DNA from: Isohypsibius dastychi | Lineage: Eukaryota > Tardigrada > Eutardigrada > Parachela > Isohypsibiidae | Reading direction: 5' to 3' | NCBI GenBank assembly: GCA_034696485.1 | Contig: JAQIWT010000046.1 | Span: 1 to 46,314 of the forward strand | DNA length: 46,314 nucleotides | In this document: positions 10,735-23,194 of the stretch, piece by piece | How the letters are laid out: each line of letters opens with the position of its first letter | Numbering within the stretch: the stretch's first letter is position 1 | Notes under the pieces: generated by a model | What the model saw: only the letters and a program-made list of their open reading frames with translations | What the model was told of the DNA's origin: nothing | Databases searched by the model: none | Program-made: the position numbers and the translations under genes

Positions 10735-11860
10735 CTTAATCTGGCGGTTTAAAACAGGGACGAAAAAGTACGTTCTGACATCTAGCTGGTCATCCGGGTG
10801 TTAGTTGATGGCGGCTTCCTGTGCGGTGATTTAATAAGCGGAACAATGGTACGCTGTAATCGCGCGAAAACCGGGTGTGTTGAAAGCTTGACATGTAGTC
10901 AAATATTACAAGAATTATGAATCCAAAACGATGTTATCGAAAATACAGCATGGCTTTGGTGCGTAAGAATTGGAATGGCGAAAGTACCATTTATACATAT
11001 TCTTGTTTTTGTTTACGAATGACATAAATTTCTGCAAGATCGAATCAGGCCCGTTAGTTACGGTGTTTGTCTCTTGAATTGTTTAGCCGGACATACCAGT
11101 TCTTAGAAAGAGAAATCGAGGTGACTGCAACTTTCGCAACATACTTCAATATCGTTAGAACCTAAATTTGTATCTAGAATACACTGCAATCACAAAAATA
11201 AAAAGAGCCTCCGATTTAACTGGAAAAGCGAGCTTTGGATAACTCCGTTCAACGAAACGCAACCGGTTTCCTTTTTCCATATTGTAACATGGAAGTACAG
11301 TATCGAAAACGATAAGTATCATGCGACCAGGTTAATTATTGCATTATTTTCTTGTCTGTCGGAAATGGAAAGTGAGTAGGACAAGATGACGCACATCACG
11401 CATGAGTCAGAGTATCGATTGAAAGCTGAAACTCAACGAGTTACCCGTCGATATTTCAGTCCCACCAACGATTTCCAAAGGTGTATCTATCTCACCTGCG
11501 TACAGTATATCGTGCTTGTGGGTTACAATAATTTTTCAGCCTGACTATCAAGTAAAATAAATTCCCGGAAGAATTTAATATCTTCGTAATGTTTAAATGA
11601 AAATTTAGCAGAGCGAGCGAAATTAATCAAACCATGTACAGTACATACGTTGAGGAAATCCATCAACTTTGGCAAGACACGATTTCTTCTTCGGTTTACA
11701 CGAACAAACAGATGGTGCCAAAATTGAATCAATTTCCGGCACCCGGTATGTCGTCAGTCCTCTCTTGCGGTTGCAAAAGTGAAAGTGCAGCGGAGAAGCC
11801 GTGAAATGAAACAGACAAGGTCAAGGGCACGAGAAAACAGCTACAGCTGCCAAATCGAGC

Positions 11861-11870
11861 ATTTATAAAT
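11861..11870 (+). promoter_or_regulatory. TATA-box-like word without a recognised gene
   Basis: ATTTATAAAT is followed at about 25-30 nt by a C/A-rich stretch like a transcription start region. No plus-strand coding exon is recognisable before the convergent RNF10 gene begins at 12243. It may be chance or the promoter of a non-coding or unrecognised transcript. Confidence 0.25.
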
Positions 11871-12242
11871 CAGGTGCTACCAGAACTCGTGCCCGACCAC
11901 ATTTCTTCTCTCAACTGTCGAGTCAACCAACTCGCCGACTCGACATCAAGACTCAAGTACCCAGAAACCACCGGAAAGCAAATTATAATATCGTAGCTGG
12001 AGCAAGTAAAGAAAACTTTCCAGAAGCAAGATTCCATTGGCTTTATCTACAATTTCGCACTCCCAAATGTCGAATTAATTGTACAATTTTGATTAAAAAC
12101 AACTACAAGACCCCGAAAGCAATTGGCGAAATATTCGGGAACAAATGTTAACGATTATTACAGAATCACACATTCGCAGTAGTCAGAGATATTTGCAACT
12201 CACAAGAATCATCCAGGTTCTAAAATGGTTGTCCACTCCAAA

Positions 12243-15200
12243 TCAAACACGTGGAGGCATTCCTCCTGTCGTGAAAAGCACGGTATTTTTCGGCCGTTTC
12301 TTTTTCGAATTCTTGGAACCATTCCCCTTCTCCGCAGTTGAAGTCGACTGCGCAGACTTATTTTCCTCAAGCTCAAATCGATCAAATGCTGCATCAAGCC
12401 CAGCTGAAAAAGTTGCCTTAAAATCACGCGCTCGTTGATATTCTTCGTCTCCTTCATCATGGCTGTCAGAATCCCGGCGAACCGACAACTGTTCGCGCGA
12501 AGATAATGAACTACTCGCCGACTGCGGCTGAACCTTCCCTTCTCGCAACATCTAAATTGGAAAAAAGATGAAATCTTTCAATCTTTTGTTGATTTTGATA
12601 ACTAGAACGAAACATACCTTTGCAAACGATTTCGGTTCGGACGCAGCTGCCCTCAAAGGATTCGAAACAGGAGGACTCATATCCGAACCACCGACGGCCG
12701 GAAACGCTTCTGCAGAATCCAAATCCAAGCTAGCAGAAGAACTCGCTCCAACTGATGGGAACTGCTCAGTCTGAAAGCTGTATGTCATTCTTCCTCGGAT
12801 ATCCTTTCGAAACGCATTTTCCGCTTCGTGCTGCCGGGTTGTTTCTTTTCTACAACAACAAGCCCGTTACGAAAGCACATCAAACCCAGCACCATATTAC
12901 ACTTCTCAATCTAGTATGCAAAATTTAGTCTTCAGGAATGCCTTCAGACCCCACAACGTGCATACCGTGATTTGGTCTGACGGTTGAATTCCCGTTGCTG
13001 AACTTCTTTATCAAATGAATGCATCACTTCTTCAGAAATATATGGAGGCTTTAGTTCCAGTTCAACCATATTGAAAACACAGGTCAATGGAAGATGGGAG
13101 AGATAGCGGTACCTGGGAAAGAATGCCAACAGTTAGATGTACAAGCTGCGGAACACAGGAGGTATGTTCCAAAAAGCTATTCCAATATTCATTCAGGGTT
13201 GATCCCACCCGAATCTAGAAAATGAATGGCGTTCGGCTTACCGTTTACGAATGTCCTCCGTAACGGTGAAATTTTCCACTTCCAGGACTCTAGCGGTGAA
13301 TTCGGTTGGTGCATTGCGCAACTCTCCATATTGTGCAATCAGCATACGGAAGTTTAAAGGGTGAAGATAAACATGCTGGGCATCAGCTGCTTGGTAGAAA
13401 TAAGCCATATTCAGCGGTCGACGAGAAATTTTCGGATCCTCCAGCACTGGAACAAATTCTTCCGCTTCCGGTGATAAGATCGAATCCACCGAAACGGACG
13501 ACGACGGCGTTGAGTCCAGAACATCGCCAAAACTCTGCAGAAAAAGAAAGAATGGTTATTACCAACGTTTCGAAGAATGAACGGTTTTCGAGAAGAAACA
13601 AAACTAAATAGGAAAAATTCAATTCAAAATCGTCAGCACCTTTTCATCAGAAGTTGAGCTCGTCTCAACACGTTGTATCTCTTTCTCGACTTCCGAAAAC
13701 GCACACTCATAAGCCTTCTTAGACTTCGAAGGTTGAGAATTCTTTAAGCTTTCGTAAGTTTCAGCTTGAGGTAAGCGGGTAACAGATGGCTTCTTTCCAT
13801 TGACCGAATCAGCAGCGCTGCTATGGCGATCTGTGAGTGCTTTCAAAGCGGCTTGAATGAAACCCACTTCCAAATCATCAGTTTCCAATTCCATGGCGGT
13901 CAACAATTCGCGCTCTTCCCGGGTGAGAATCTCCTTTTGAATCTGATCTGGCCGAATAAGAACTATCTTGGAGTAATCCAGAATCTGCTGATCTGCAATA
14001 ACTAAAGGTGAGCCAAAGCCAAATGACCGACACACTGTGTGATCCTTTATCAGTGTCGACAACTTCAAAAAACTCACCTCGAACGTTGTAAAACAAACCC
14101 CGTCGATCCATCCATTCATCAACCGGAAACGGCCATGCCGAATTCTTTTCGCAGACCATCAGGCGCATCGTGATGTCCATACCAACTTTGATGGGCTGAA
14201 CTGTCTCCATTGCCACACTGAAAGAACAAGAACACAATTCAATCTATGGTACAAACTATTTCCTCTTTCTCGATGTCAGGCAAGAAGTCTTAATGAACGA
14301 GAATACGATTAGTATGACACCATTGCTTACCTTTTCAAATCTGCGGCGTAGACGGATTCATAGCATATGGGACACTTTCTCCATTTCTCATCAGTCAACG
14401 ATAAATAATGCAGAATGCAAGGCCAACAATAAACATGCCCACAACGGGTCATCTTTCCAGCCACCGGAAAATGAAGACAAATCGGGCAACTTGGCTCTTC
14501 ATGACTATATACTTTCTAGAGAGCGAGAAAGAATTACGATTTTGAGAGAAATCAGAGCACTCCAACACTACTTACAACTTGTTCAATATTCTTCCATTCC
14601 ACTAGAACATCCGGATCAACATGATGCACTGCATATTCTCCGCATTCTTTCACAATGAATTGACAGCTGGAACAGCGAAAAGTTAATATCCCTTGTATAC
14701 TAACAGGTCGCGGACTCACTTTGCTTGAAGGAACTGCTCCTTGTTGTATTTAGGTTGATAATACGAATAACGCTTCTGGAAACTTTGATGACCACCAGAT
14801 CGACTTCCATTGGCTCCCATATCGCCGCGATGGCCGTAGTTCAGGTTGAGTAGTTGATTAAAATTATGTTTGCGTGAGCCGAATTCCGCGCCATTCAATC
14901 CAAACTCCTTGGACGTATTCAATCCTTGCGCCTGCAGTAAAGCACATACCCTACAAAACTAGTTGAACCGACATCCATCCGAAACTGTCACTCACTCGAC
15001 CTCCAACACCACGCGTGGATATGGCATTACGAGATGAACCGGAAGTTCCAATATCAGCGCCGCTAAAGTGTGCTCCTCGTCGGCTCCCAGATGCAATATT
15101 CTGAACGGAACGTGCTGAAGTAACTGGATTAAGTGGCGCTATAAACGAAGAAACAAAACGCATTAGATATCAACACGGGTTTTTCCTGCGGCGCCAAACG

Positions 15201-15452
15201 GAACAAGAGAACAGAAACGAGGCTATTTCGGTCAAATCCCTGTACATCTGCCATCATTCGAAAACTGCTGAACAGCTGAGGTACTCTAGGCGTCAAGTCA
15301 AACGCCAACAATGTCCACAAATTTCCCAACGAGTTACCTGTGTTAGCACGAGAATTGCTCGGAGTGGACGATCCAAAGTTTTGCTGAGGAGCATTCCCAA
15401 AACGCTTCAGTTGCTTGTCCATCTTTTCGTTCGCCTCGTTCCCGCTTTGCAT
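12243..15452 (-). CDS. RNF10: RING finger protein 10 (RNF10) E3 ubiquitin ligase
   Basis: RING-type ubiquitin ligase; mammalian RNF10 monoubiquitinates 40S proteins uS3/uS5 and shuttles to the nucleus. Exons (minus): 15452-15338, 15138-14996, 14931-14720, 14666-14576, 14515-14331, 14217-14078, 13992-13640, 13534-13242, 13112-12966, 12849-12618, 12551-12243; all phases close to 739 aa (human 811). Landmarks in order: [22 protein letters not shown]; a C3HC4 RING beginning SCPICLHF, with [18 protein letters not shown] and KCPICY (about residues 196-238); [40 protein letters not shown]; and a Lys-rich end [11 protein letters not shown] matching human KQKLLFSTS. The ATG at 15452 is first after an in-frame TAG but has a weak context. 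It is divergent from the cohesin gene. Confidence 0.93.
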
Positions 15453-15585
15453 GAGCTAGTTTGCGAAAGTGAACGTCAGGTAGGTTGCTGATCTTTTTCA
15501 CCAGGATGTTGGATAGCTCGAACGGTTCCAGACGACCGAGGAGACTGTCATAAGGGTATGCGAAGTAATGAGGACAATATTCCAT
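15343..15585 (-). other. Upstream ORF overlapping the RNF10 start
   Basis: An 80-codon frame whose ATG at 15585 has a strong context (A at -3, G at +4). It overlaps the RNF10 first exon in another frame and stops at 15343, past the RNF10 ATG. It contains stretches such as DSLLGRLEPFELSNILV that look protein-like but match no family I recognise. It could be a translated regulatory uORF, part of an unrecognised exon, or chance. Confidence 0.3.
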
Positions 15586-17178
15586 GATTTGACAACAAAT
15601 TAGAAAGCCATTCTCGGTAAAACCAAAACAAATATATTGATCACAGATTGTAGCAGTATAAAAGGAGTTGAAAATAAAAAGACGGAACGAGAAAGGGACG
15701 ATGGGTCCCGAGAAAGATGCGGCAGGAGTTTGCGAGAAGATTTTGCTAAGGAGAAGGTTCTGAAACTAAACTCGGATGCTCGTTGCGAGGCTTGCATGGG
15801 GAAAAGACCCGTAATCAGTGGTGGATCTCTGGCTAGCTTACCCCTCAGCGAAGCCTTTCGTACCCCCTGTCCCGGAAACTTGACCCCCAAAACCAAGAGC
15901 ATTAGATACCCAGGGCGGCGGTTTCCTTGTTTGCTTTGTGCCGATAAAATCTTAACGTGTGAGATTGAAGGAAGGAGACAGAAAAGCTGAGACTGGCGAG
16001 AGAGAAATGAAACTTTCAAAAATCAACAGCAATTCAGAATTTAGTAGGACACGATTTTGATTAATACGGAAGTTGAAGGTCTGCATGCAACGTATTTTTT
16101 CCTTTCAAAAAAGTATACACTTCTTTAACTGGACTCTTGTAAACTTGAAAAATGATAATCACGTCTCTCTCGGCTCTTGCTGTTTTCTCTAATGGCAAAA
16201 GCTTCGAAAACGATCTCAAAAATTCACTGTGGGCTTCAGTCTGGGATTCGACAAAATAAACCAGCTCCATAAAAAAGCTGGTTTCTTGACGAACAGATCT
16301 TACATTCGCGTGAAGCCAGTTTTGTCAGCGGTATTCGAACCAAAATTAAAAAACTAGGTTTTGACCATGCATTTCTCTCTGCGGTCTGCGTCTTTCACAC
16401 GGTAAGATTTTGTCGCATTTTGAAACCGCCGCCCTGGTATCTAATGCTCTTGTCAAAACGCGGCTCTGCCAGCCAGATGAAGCGAAAGGGACATTTTTTT
16501 CCGCTTTCAACAAACTCCGCTATGCCGGGGGGAGTGGAGCGAGAGATACTTACCCGTAATAGCTTCGAGTTCCACCACTGCCCGTAATTGAGCCAACGAC
16601 GAAAAACCAGATATATGTCGTCGGCGTTGATTTGTCGACTTTAACCGACCGCCCGATCGTATGTCAGCATTTGAAACGCCATAAGTAGGTGGAGCTTACT
16701 TCGCTTCACATCGTGTTCAGTCCCGCCTTTTTGAACGCAAACAGCTCTGTGCCAGAATTTTGAAAGAAAAGAAGTTGATTTCAGTGTGATCACAGAACTC
16801 GTGTTTTTCCTGTCATCCCTTTTAAAACTGATTCTTCCATCTCGCACCTGGATCTTTAACGGGCCACTATTCATGCAGGCGTTGGTGGCGAAACGGATTT
16901 TTGTGACAACGGTTGAAAATCCAAGTACAGTTCCGCTCTCGTTAAAACGATCACTTAGTTTTTCGTTCAGTTTTGCTGTGAAGCCGCTGGACTTGCATCT
17001 TTTCGTTCTATGAAAGCGCTAATGAATTCATGGTGCAACCGAAGATTTTTCTGGTGTTCGAAAGAAAGTGTGAACTCCTGCTGTGCTGTCTAATCTCCGA
17101 TCCACGCCACGAATTACATTTCTTTTGTTTTCCAGATCGGAATTTCTTGCAATTTGAAAAATATTCGTGTTGATTGCC
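15586..17178. other. Divergent promoter region between RNF10 and cohesin STAG
   Basis: No gene is supported in this 1.6 kb. It must contain both promoters and 5' UTRs. A near-perfect 31/32-nt inverted repeat pair is the only clear structure. Open frames on both strands at 15600-16019 overlap each other and look like chance in GC-richer DNA. Confidence 0.55.
15894..16452. repeat. Separated inverted repeat (31 of 32 nt)
   Basis: 15894-15925 (CAAGAGCATTAGATACC then CAGGGCGGCGGTTTC) recurs as its reverse complement at 16422-16452, differing by one missing C. Flanks outside the arms do not match and no target duplication is evident. The spacing is about 496 nt. Confidence 0.85.
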
Positions 17179-20100
17179 ATGCCTGGGCTGGAAAACCACG
17201 AGACTTCGTCTTTTGATGCGACACAGAATGGCAGTATCTCTCAGGAGACCTCAAATGAAGGACATGCCTCGCATTCTTTGGGAACATTGGATGTTTCTAG
17301 CATTCATGAAGATACGATGAATACGAATGAAAAATCAGTTGAACATACCGAAGTTTCATCGCAGCTTGAAACCACCGGAAATGGAGACAATTTGAATATC
17401 ACCTTGCCCAATGGTAGCGGGGAATCACACGCGTAAGTACTCGTTTATGAATTTATCAACATAATGTGCCATATTCGCGAGCATGTTACTGTAATTCTGG
17501 AGTACTGTAGCACTCTTTTGGACCAAATAGCCGAGTCTGTCGACAATGAAATTATTCTGGATCTTTCAAGATCCTAGGTTTTCTGATGGTTTTCGATTCC
17601 GAATTAACTTACTTGGCTTGAATTGCCAACTGTTTCAGTTGGGTAACAATAAACTGTTTGTGGTGGGAATTGATTTTGACTTGTTAGATCAATTAGCACA
17701 GATAATGCTTACCGGTCATAAATTCTATCCTGTACTGCATTTTAATTTTGTAATCAACTTGTATTTTTAATGAATGCAACTTTCTGTTGATTTTTAAGCA
17801 ACCAGAATTTACGAACAACGAAATGATTTACTTCTGTGGTAGGATTCTGCCGTTTATAATCATTTTTTATTTGGTTATCAAGGATAGCCATCTCCTCTCA
17901 GAATCTGGTTTTTCCAAATCGCGTTCTGGTTTCACATCTTTCCATATTTTAGCGAGCCATCGGGAGAAGCTGATACGTCTACCAAAGACGCTTCGTCGAC
18001 GCCATCGGCACCTCGACCGAAAAGAGCTGCAGCAGCGGTTGCGAATGAGAGAATGCAGCTTCGTCCTAAAACTAAAACCCCAACCAAGACTCCCCAACCG
18101 AATGACGAAGAAAACTCGGAGGAGGAAGACAATGACTCGGAAACCGAAACCAGATCTCCTCCTAGGAAACGCCGACAAAGAGTATCGAGCAAGTCCTTCG
18201 AACTCCCCAAATCATCAATCAAAGGCATCGCTGCTGCTGCTTGGAAAAAGGTAAGGTTCGAATCAGGCGTAATCGGATTTTAGCTGAGTTAAGTATCAGT
18301 GAAAATTATGTCTTTGCGCACTATTTTAGGAGGCCATGTTAGAACGTTTAGTATCAAGCCTCATGACGCAATAAACAAATTGCTTTATTGCATAAAGCGG
18401 AAGTGTTTGTTTTATTCGCAATTTTGTAATTCAAAATTTTGTCTAGATTTGTTGCAATTGTTTTATTTGAATCGATATTCTTCGGTTGTTTATAGTTTGT
18501 CTTTTTAGCCCATCTCCCCAGCTCCGCCGAAGCCTACCTCAAAAGCCGCCCTGAAAGCAGTTCCGAAACCAGTCACGAAAGCTGTTCCAAAACCGGTCAC
18601 CAGACCATTCTCCGGTCCAGGGAAACTAAATAATCTTCTGCGGAAAAGTGGATCCCATTCAAGCGAGAAAGCTGATACTGATATGAAGAATTTATGTGGC
18701 ATGCTTCGAACTGGAGAATCGGTTGCGAATGTGGTGGATACCTGGTTGGACGATTACAGAGCAGACCATGTTGTTGGATATCTTGAGTTGGCCAACTTAT
18801 TCATCCATGCTTCTGGATGTAAGGGAAAAATCACGTATGCCATGAACAAATTGAGTCATGCTGAAATCATCAAACAAATGACCACAAGATTTGACGAGGT
18901 AGGTGGAAGAACAGCATTGAGATCAGCTAAATCGCTGTGAAACTGAATTTTATCCCAGTTCGAATTCTTTCGTTTGAATGATCTAACTGCATGCAGAAAC
19001 GTAAGGTTAATTTTTGGGTCTAACACAAATCAGTATCCTCAAACAGACTCGCTGCACTTGAAACCTGACTTTCTTTGATCGTTTCAGGACAGCAATGAAT
19101 ATCCTCTTATTCGGAGCGGTCCCGAATTCCGGAAATTTCGGAACGATTTTTGCAGGTTTTTGGAGATGCTGATTTCCGTCATCAAGGATTCAATCCTGTT
19201 CGATGACTACCTCATGGACAACCTCATCCGGTTTCTCAGCGAGCTCTCCGATTCACAAGTGCGAGCTTTTCGACATACCAGTACACTCGGTGGTGAGTTT
19301 GCCTTTTCAAGAAGTATTTTCGGTGGAGCACTAATCGAAATGTCTCTGTAGTCATGAAAATTCTGACCGCCCTTGTTGACGCTTCCGTTCTTCTTAAAGA
19401 AGTGATGGAAAAAGACAAAGCTCAGCTGGAAGTAGAGGAGAAGAACAAAGGAAAACGTACCGCAAATCCGGCTCAGCTTCGAATTCTTCGCCAGACAACC
19501 GAGCAGCACATACAAAATGCCGAAGTTGTTAAAAATCTGTTTGACAAAGCTTGTAAAGGCGTCTTTTACCAAAGATATCGTGACACGTCTGCGCCGATAC
19601 GAGAGCTGTGTATGGAAGAACTTGGAGTCTGGATGTTGAAATTCCCGGATCGGTGAGTTAGAGCATCTGGTTGTAGAAATACAGTTTGTTACGTAGCTGT
19701 TGTTGTAGATTTGCGGATGATAGTTACCTGAAATATCTCGGTTGGACGCTGAATGATAAGGAGGCCTCGGTGCGCCGGAAGTGTCTTGCAGCTATTTTGC
19801 CACTTTATGAGCGAGAAGAACTCAACCTAGTACCAAAACTGCAGCTGTTCTCCAACAAGTTCAAAAGCCGACTCGTACAAATGACATCTGATACCGACCC
19901 GGAAGTATGTGTCCGTGCTGTGCGAATTCTCACGGAAATGGACAAGTCAGTATTTTTAGCCAAAATTCATGCGCTGACCCATTTTGATGATTTTTATGGC
20001 AGGCATCAGCAGGAGCTGTTCGGAGAAGCTGATCTCGACCGGATGTTCGAACTGGTTTATGCAGCTGATCGAGCCATCGCTGTTTCTGCTGCCGAAATTT

Positions 20101-23100
20101 TTCTTAATCGGATGGCAACAATCGGAGAAACTGACGACGACCGTAAAAATGGCCGCAAATTTAAATCTGGCAAGGATTGGACGGACGATGTGTGGACTGT
20201 ATTTGAAACAGTCAAATTCTATTCCGAAAGTCCTGGTCATGCTGCACACCCCGCTTATTTGGTTGACAGTCTTATTGATGTGTGCCCGGCGATGAAGAAC
20301 TGGGAAGCCATGACGGATTTATTACTTAATCAGCCGGCGACGAGAGGAAAGGATGGCTTGACAGAGGAACAAGAAGGAGATCTCATCCAGATTATGGGTT
20401 GGGCTGTCAAGGAAGCAGCGCTCGGGGAAGCACCCGCCGGTCGAGTTGTCAAAAAGTCCAAGGCCAGGGACAAGGAAAAAGTGAGTTAGTTAGATCTTGT
20501 AACATAAATGATGTTGGCAGCTTCGTTTCTCTCTCGAATGTTGGCAATAATGAAGAAATCTGAAACTTCGCTGCAGTCTGTTTCAGCTAAGCAGACTGTT
20601 TAGCCTTATTATATTGGAATGTAGACATTTCGAATTGATTGTAAAATATCGTTAAATGAGTTTTTTTGTTGACATCCGGGAGACTATCTTGGTCCATTAT
20701 CGCTTGTTCGACTTGGTGATTTTTCCCCCGTTTACTGATTCGATGAAGTGTCTTCTTTTCAGATTCAGGCTGACCGCAAAGAGATAACTCTGCACTTTGT
20801 TGATGTACTTCCGGATCTCATCACTAAATTCAAGGGTGACGAGCGGAAACTTGGATATTTGATCTCGATACCGCAGTTTTTTGATGTTGACATATTCACA
20901 ACCAACCACAAAGAAAAGGTATGTTTCTACTTTTTATTGAATCTGATGAATTCGAATACCTTTCTTTATCCATAGGAGCTCTCCCGTCTCCTTGATCTCA
21001 TGGTCGAAGCATTCGAGAAATCTGACGGAGTAGAATTTCTGAAAAACTGCACAAAATCGTTTGAAGCGCTAGAGCTGGACGGTTCCGGAGTCGTCAATCT
21101 CGTCAGTGTCCAGCGCACATCCTGTGTTGAGACCGTCGCCGCTACTTTTAAGGAGGTCAGAATTTATTACATTGGAAAATATCGAACGTACCGGGAGTTT
21201 CTTTCGACTGATTCACACTGAGTTTTCTTCTTATTTCAGAATTTTCCACAGTGGCTTGCCGGTGTTAGTGACCCGGAAATTATTTACGGGTGTGAAAGCA
21301 ATCTCAAGCGCGTAGCAGCTCTGTTTAGTGTATTTGATCTGAATCATCTGGATATTTGGAATGAATTATTCTCAATCGTTCAGCGAGGATGCCAACCGGA
21401 ATCTTCCATCAGCTCAGTTGTCCTTAAAGTTGCCATCGCTGCGTTAAACTGCTCGCTGATGTGGAGAATGAAACAGTTTCGGTCGTACGACGTGGGCCAA
21501 GTCCTGGAAGAAGGAGCTTGCCGTGACCATATGGAAAGAACAAAATTATTCGTTGCAACAATCTCCCCAGTTTTCCAGATGAGAAATGATGAAGTTCCGT
21601 CTGACGTGGTCTCTGCTGTGAGTGTTGCAATAGCTTTTCACATTTTACTTTTCTGTTCTCATTCATGCAAGCAGTTTTCAATCTCGATTTCTTGTTCCAG
21701 TGTTTCATGACATTGATGGATTTACTTCCTCTTTACCGACCAGTGACCGACACCGAAGCTCCCTGGTTATCCGAGATCGAGCTTAAACTGACAGAAGATG
21801 AGCAAACGATGATCGTTGACTTCGTGGATTCAACGGTGTTCGCTCCAGTTCCGACGGGAGAATCAACATCAAAGGACGCAGATGTCAACGTTCATAAACG
21901 TCGAACCGTTCTTACAAATTTCTGTCGAGCTATATCCTGTGGGGTTTTTGCCCCAAAATTTGTCGCACCTATCTTTAAACGATTCATTTCGGTGAGTCTT
22001 CAAAATTTTCATTTCATGTTTAGGTTTTAAACACGTTTTATTTCCAGAACACGGCGCCGGAGTTCGCCGAAATATTGAGAGATACGGTGAAGAAGCTTGT
22101 TGACTCAAGCAAGACTTTTGCGGCAGAAGCCATTGCCAATGGATTAGTTGAGCTTTTTACGGAGAAGATGCGATCGAGGCGGCTGCAGAAAGATAGTAAA
22201 GAAATGCTGGAGCTGAAAGATGCTGCCAGAAGATTTGCGTTACTGTTCGGGATGGATAACGAGCGGAATCGCATGGCTATGGGAGCGCTGCACAAGTATG
22301 CTCATAACTGATTACAGCAGATGTTTTTTTATTTTCCTTTATTTTGGTGAGTCGAACATATAATGTGTTTTTCTAGGTATTGTATCGAATTTATTAAAAC
22401 TGCCGAAGGAGACCAGGATCTCAGTCGACGAATCCTGTTTTTTGAGGTTTTACTGGAGTTTTCAACCAAATTGACCAAGGACGACAAATCCAGACTGTGA
22501 GTACCGATTTTTTTGCCTTTCAAGCATTTTGATTTTTATGGTGATTGAATTCACCACGGTTTCAGTCTCTCAAAATGTTGGGGACTCTTCATACCGTAGA
22601 GTAAGATTATACAGTGAAACGTTTCAAACTCTACGGTAGTGTTGGAAAATATTGAATTCCCACCGTTTTGTTCTGCTCGTTTTTTTGCACTGGATTCTGC
22701 GTGTGAATCATGTACTGTAGTCTTTCCTCAGTTTGAAGCTCGATTATCAAAGCGAAGCTCCACGAATCTCGGTTGGTTCTGGTTTTTTTACGGTTCCCTT
22801 AGCGATCATACATGTAAAAGCCGGCGAAAGTACCATTGACTTGGTTGGACCATTATTAATTATTGCGTTTTTTAGAGTTCGGGTTCTAAATGACATGCCA
22901 AATCTACCTGGAAAAGTCGCCAACGATTATCTCTGGCCGTTCTTCAGTTATCGGAATACTCTGCTTGCCGCTGCATCGTTACCAGATCAGGAACAAGAGC
23001 CGGATAAGCATCGACGAGGACGTCGTGTCAATCCGACCGTTTCCAAGAAACCGGTTGCTAAAAAACCAGTCGCGGCTGAAATTGCAGAAGAGGACGTCGA

Positions 23101-23194
23101 ATCAATAGCAGAATCTAATCGCACCGATGAAATCGCTACTTCGAATGGAGCTCCATCGGAAACTGGAGGGGACGTCGCGATGGATGAGGAATAA
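17179..23194 (+). CDS. STAG: Cohesin subunit SA/STAG (SCC3, stromalin)
   Basis: Core cohesin subunit that binds the RAD21 kleisin and CTCF-like partners for sister-chromatid cohesion and chromatin loops. Exons: 17179-17432, 17953-18250, 18509-18898, 19088-19292, 19352-19652, 19709-19945, 20003-20480, 20763-20918, 20976-21155, 21240-21617, 21701-21991, 22048-22295, 22377-22496, 22876-23194; all phases agree, 1284 aa (human STAG2 about 1231). After an acidic and then basic N-tail with a doubled KAVPKPVT unit comes the STAG domain (ANVVDTWLDDYRADH, SGCKGKIT, LSDSQVRAFRHTSTLG). The stromalin conservative domain is KGVFYQRYRD, ELCMEELGVWML, DSYLKYLGWTLNDKEASVR. Later helices include AHPAYLVDSLIDVCP. 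It ends in a charged tail. The ATG at 17179 is the first in the open first exon. Intron 19946-20002 is 57 nt, in phase and stop-free. Confidence 0.95.
22592..22638. repeat. Short inverted repeat in a STAG intron
   Basis: TACCGTAGAGT at 22592-22602 is followed after 25 nt by its exact reverse complement at 22628-22638, inside the unusually long (379 nt) intron 22497-22875. It may be a small palindromic element remnant. Confidence 0.6.

Larger units (their letters stand above)
10332..12242. other. Intergenic region between the Mnt-like and RNF10 genes
   Basis: The right part should hold the RNF10 3' UTR and the left part the promoter of the Mnt-like gene. It includes two CACGTG E-boxes and a TATA-like word with no recognised downstream gene. 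Open frames here (10279-10503 minus, 11523-11732 minus, 12145-12438 plus) are not convincing. Confidence 0.5.

Noticed and set aside
15900-15912. Resemblance of ATTAGATACCC to a conserved small-subunit rRNA segment
   Set aside because: Only about 11 nt match and the flanks are unrelated to rRNA. The second inverted copy lacks one C.
15600-16019. Long overlapping open frames on both strands
   Set aside because: They overlap antisense to each other and contain the inverted repeat. Neither shows recognisable sequence; the GC-richer DNA explains the lack of stops.
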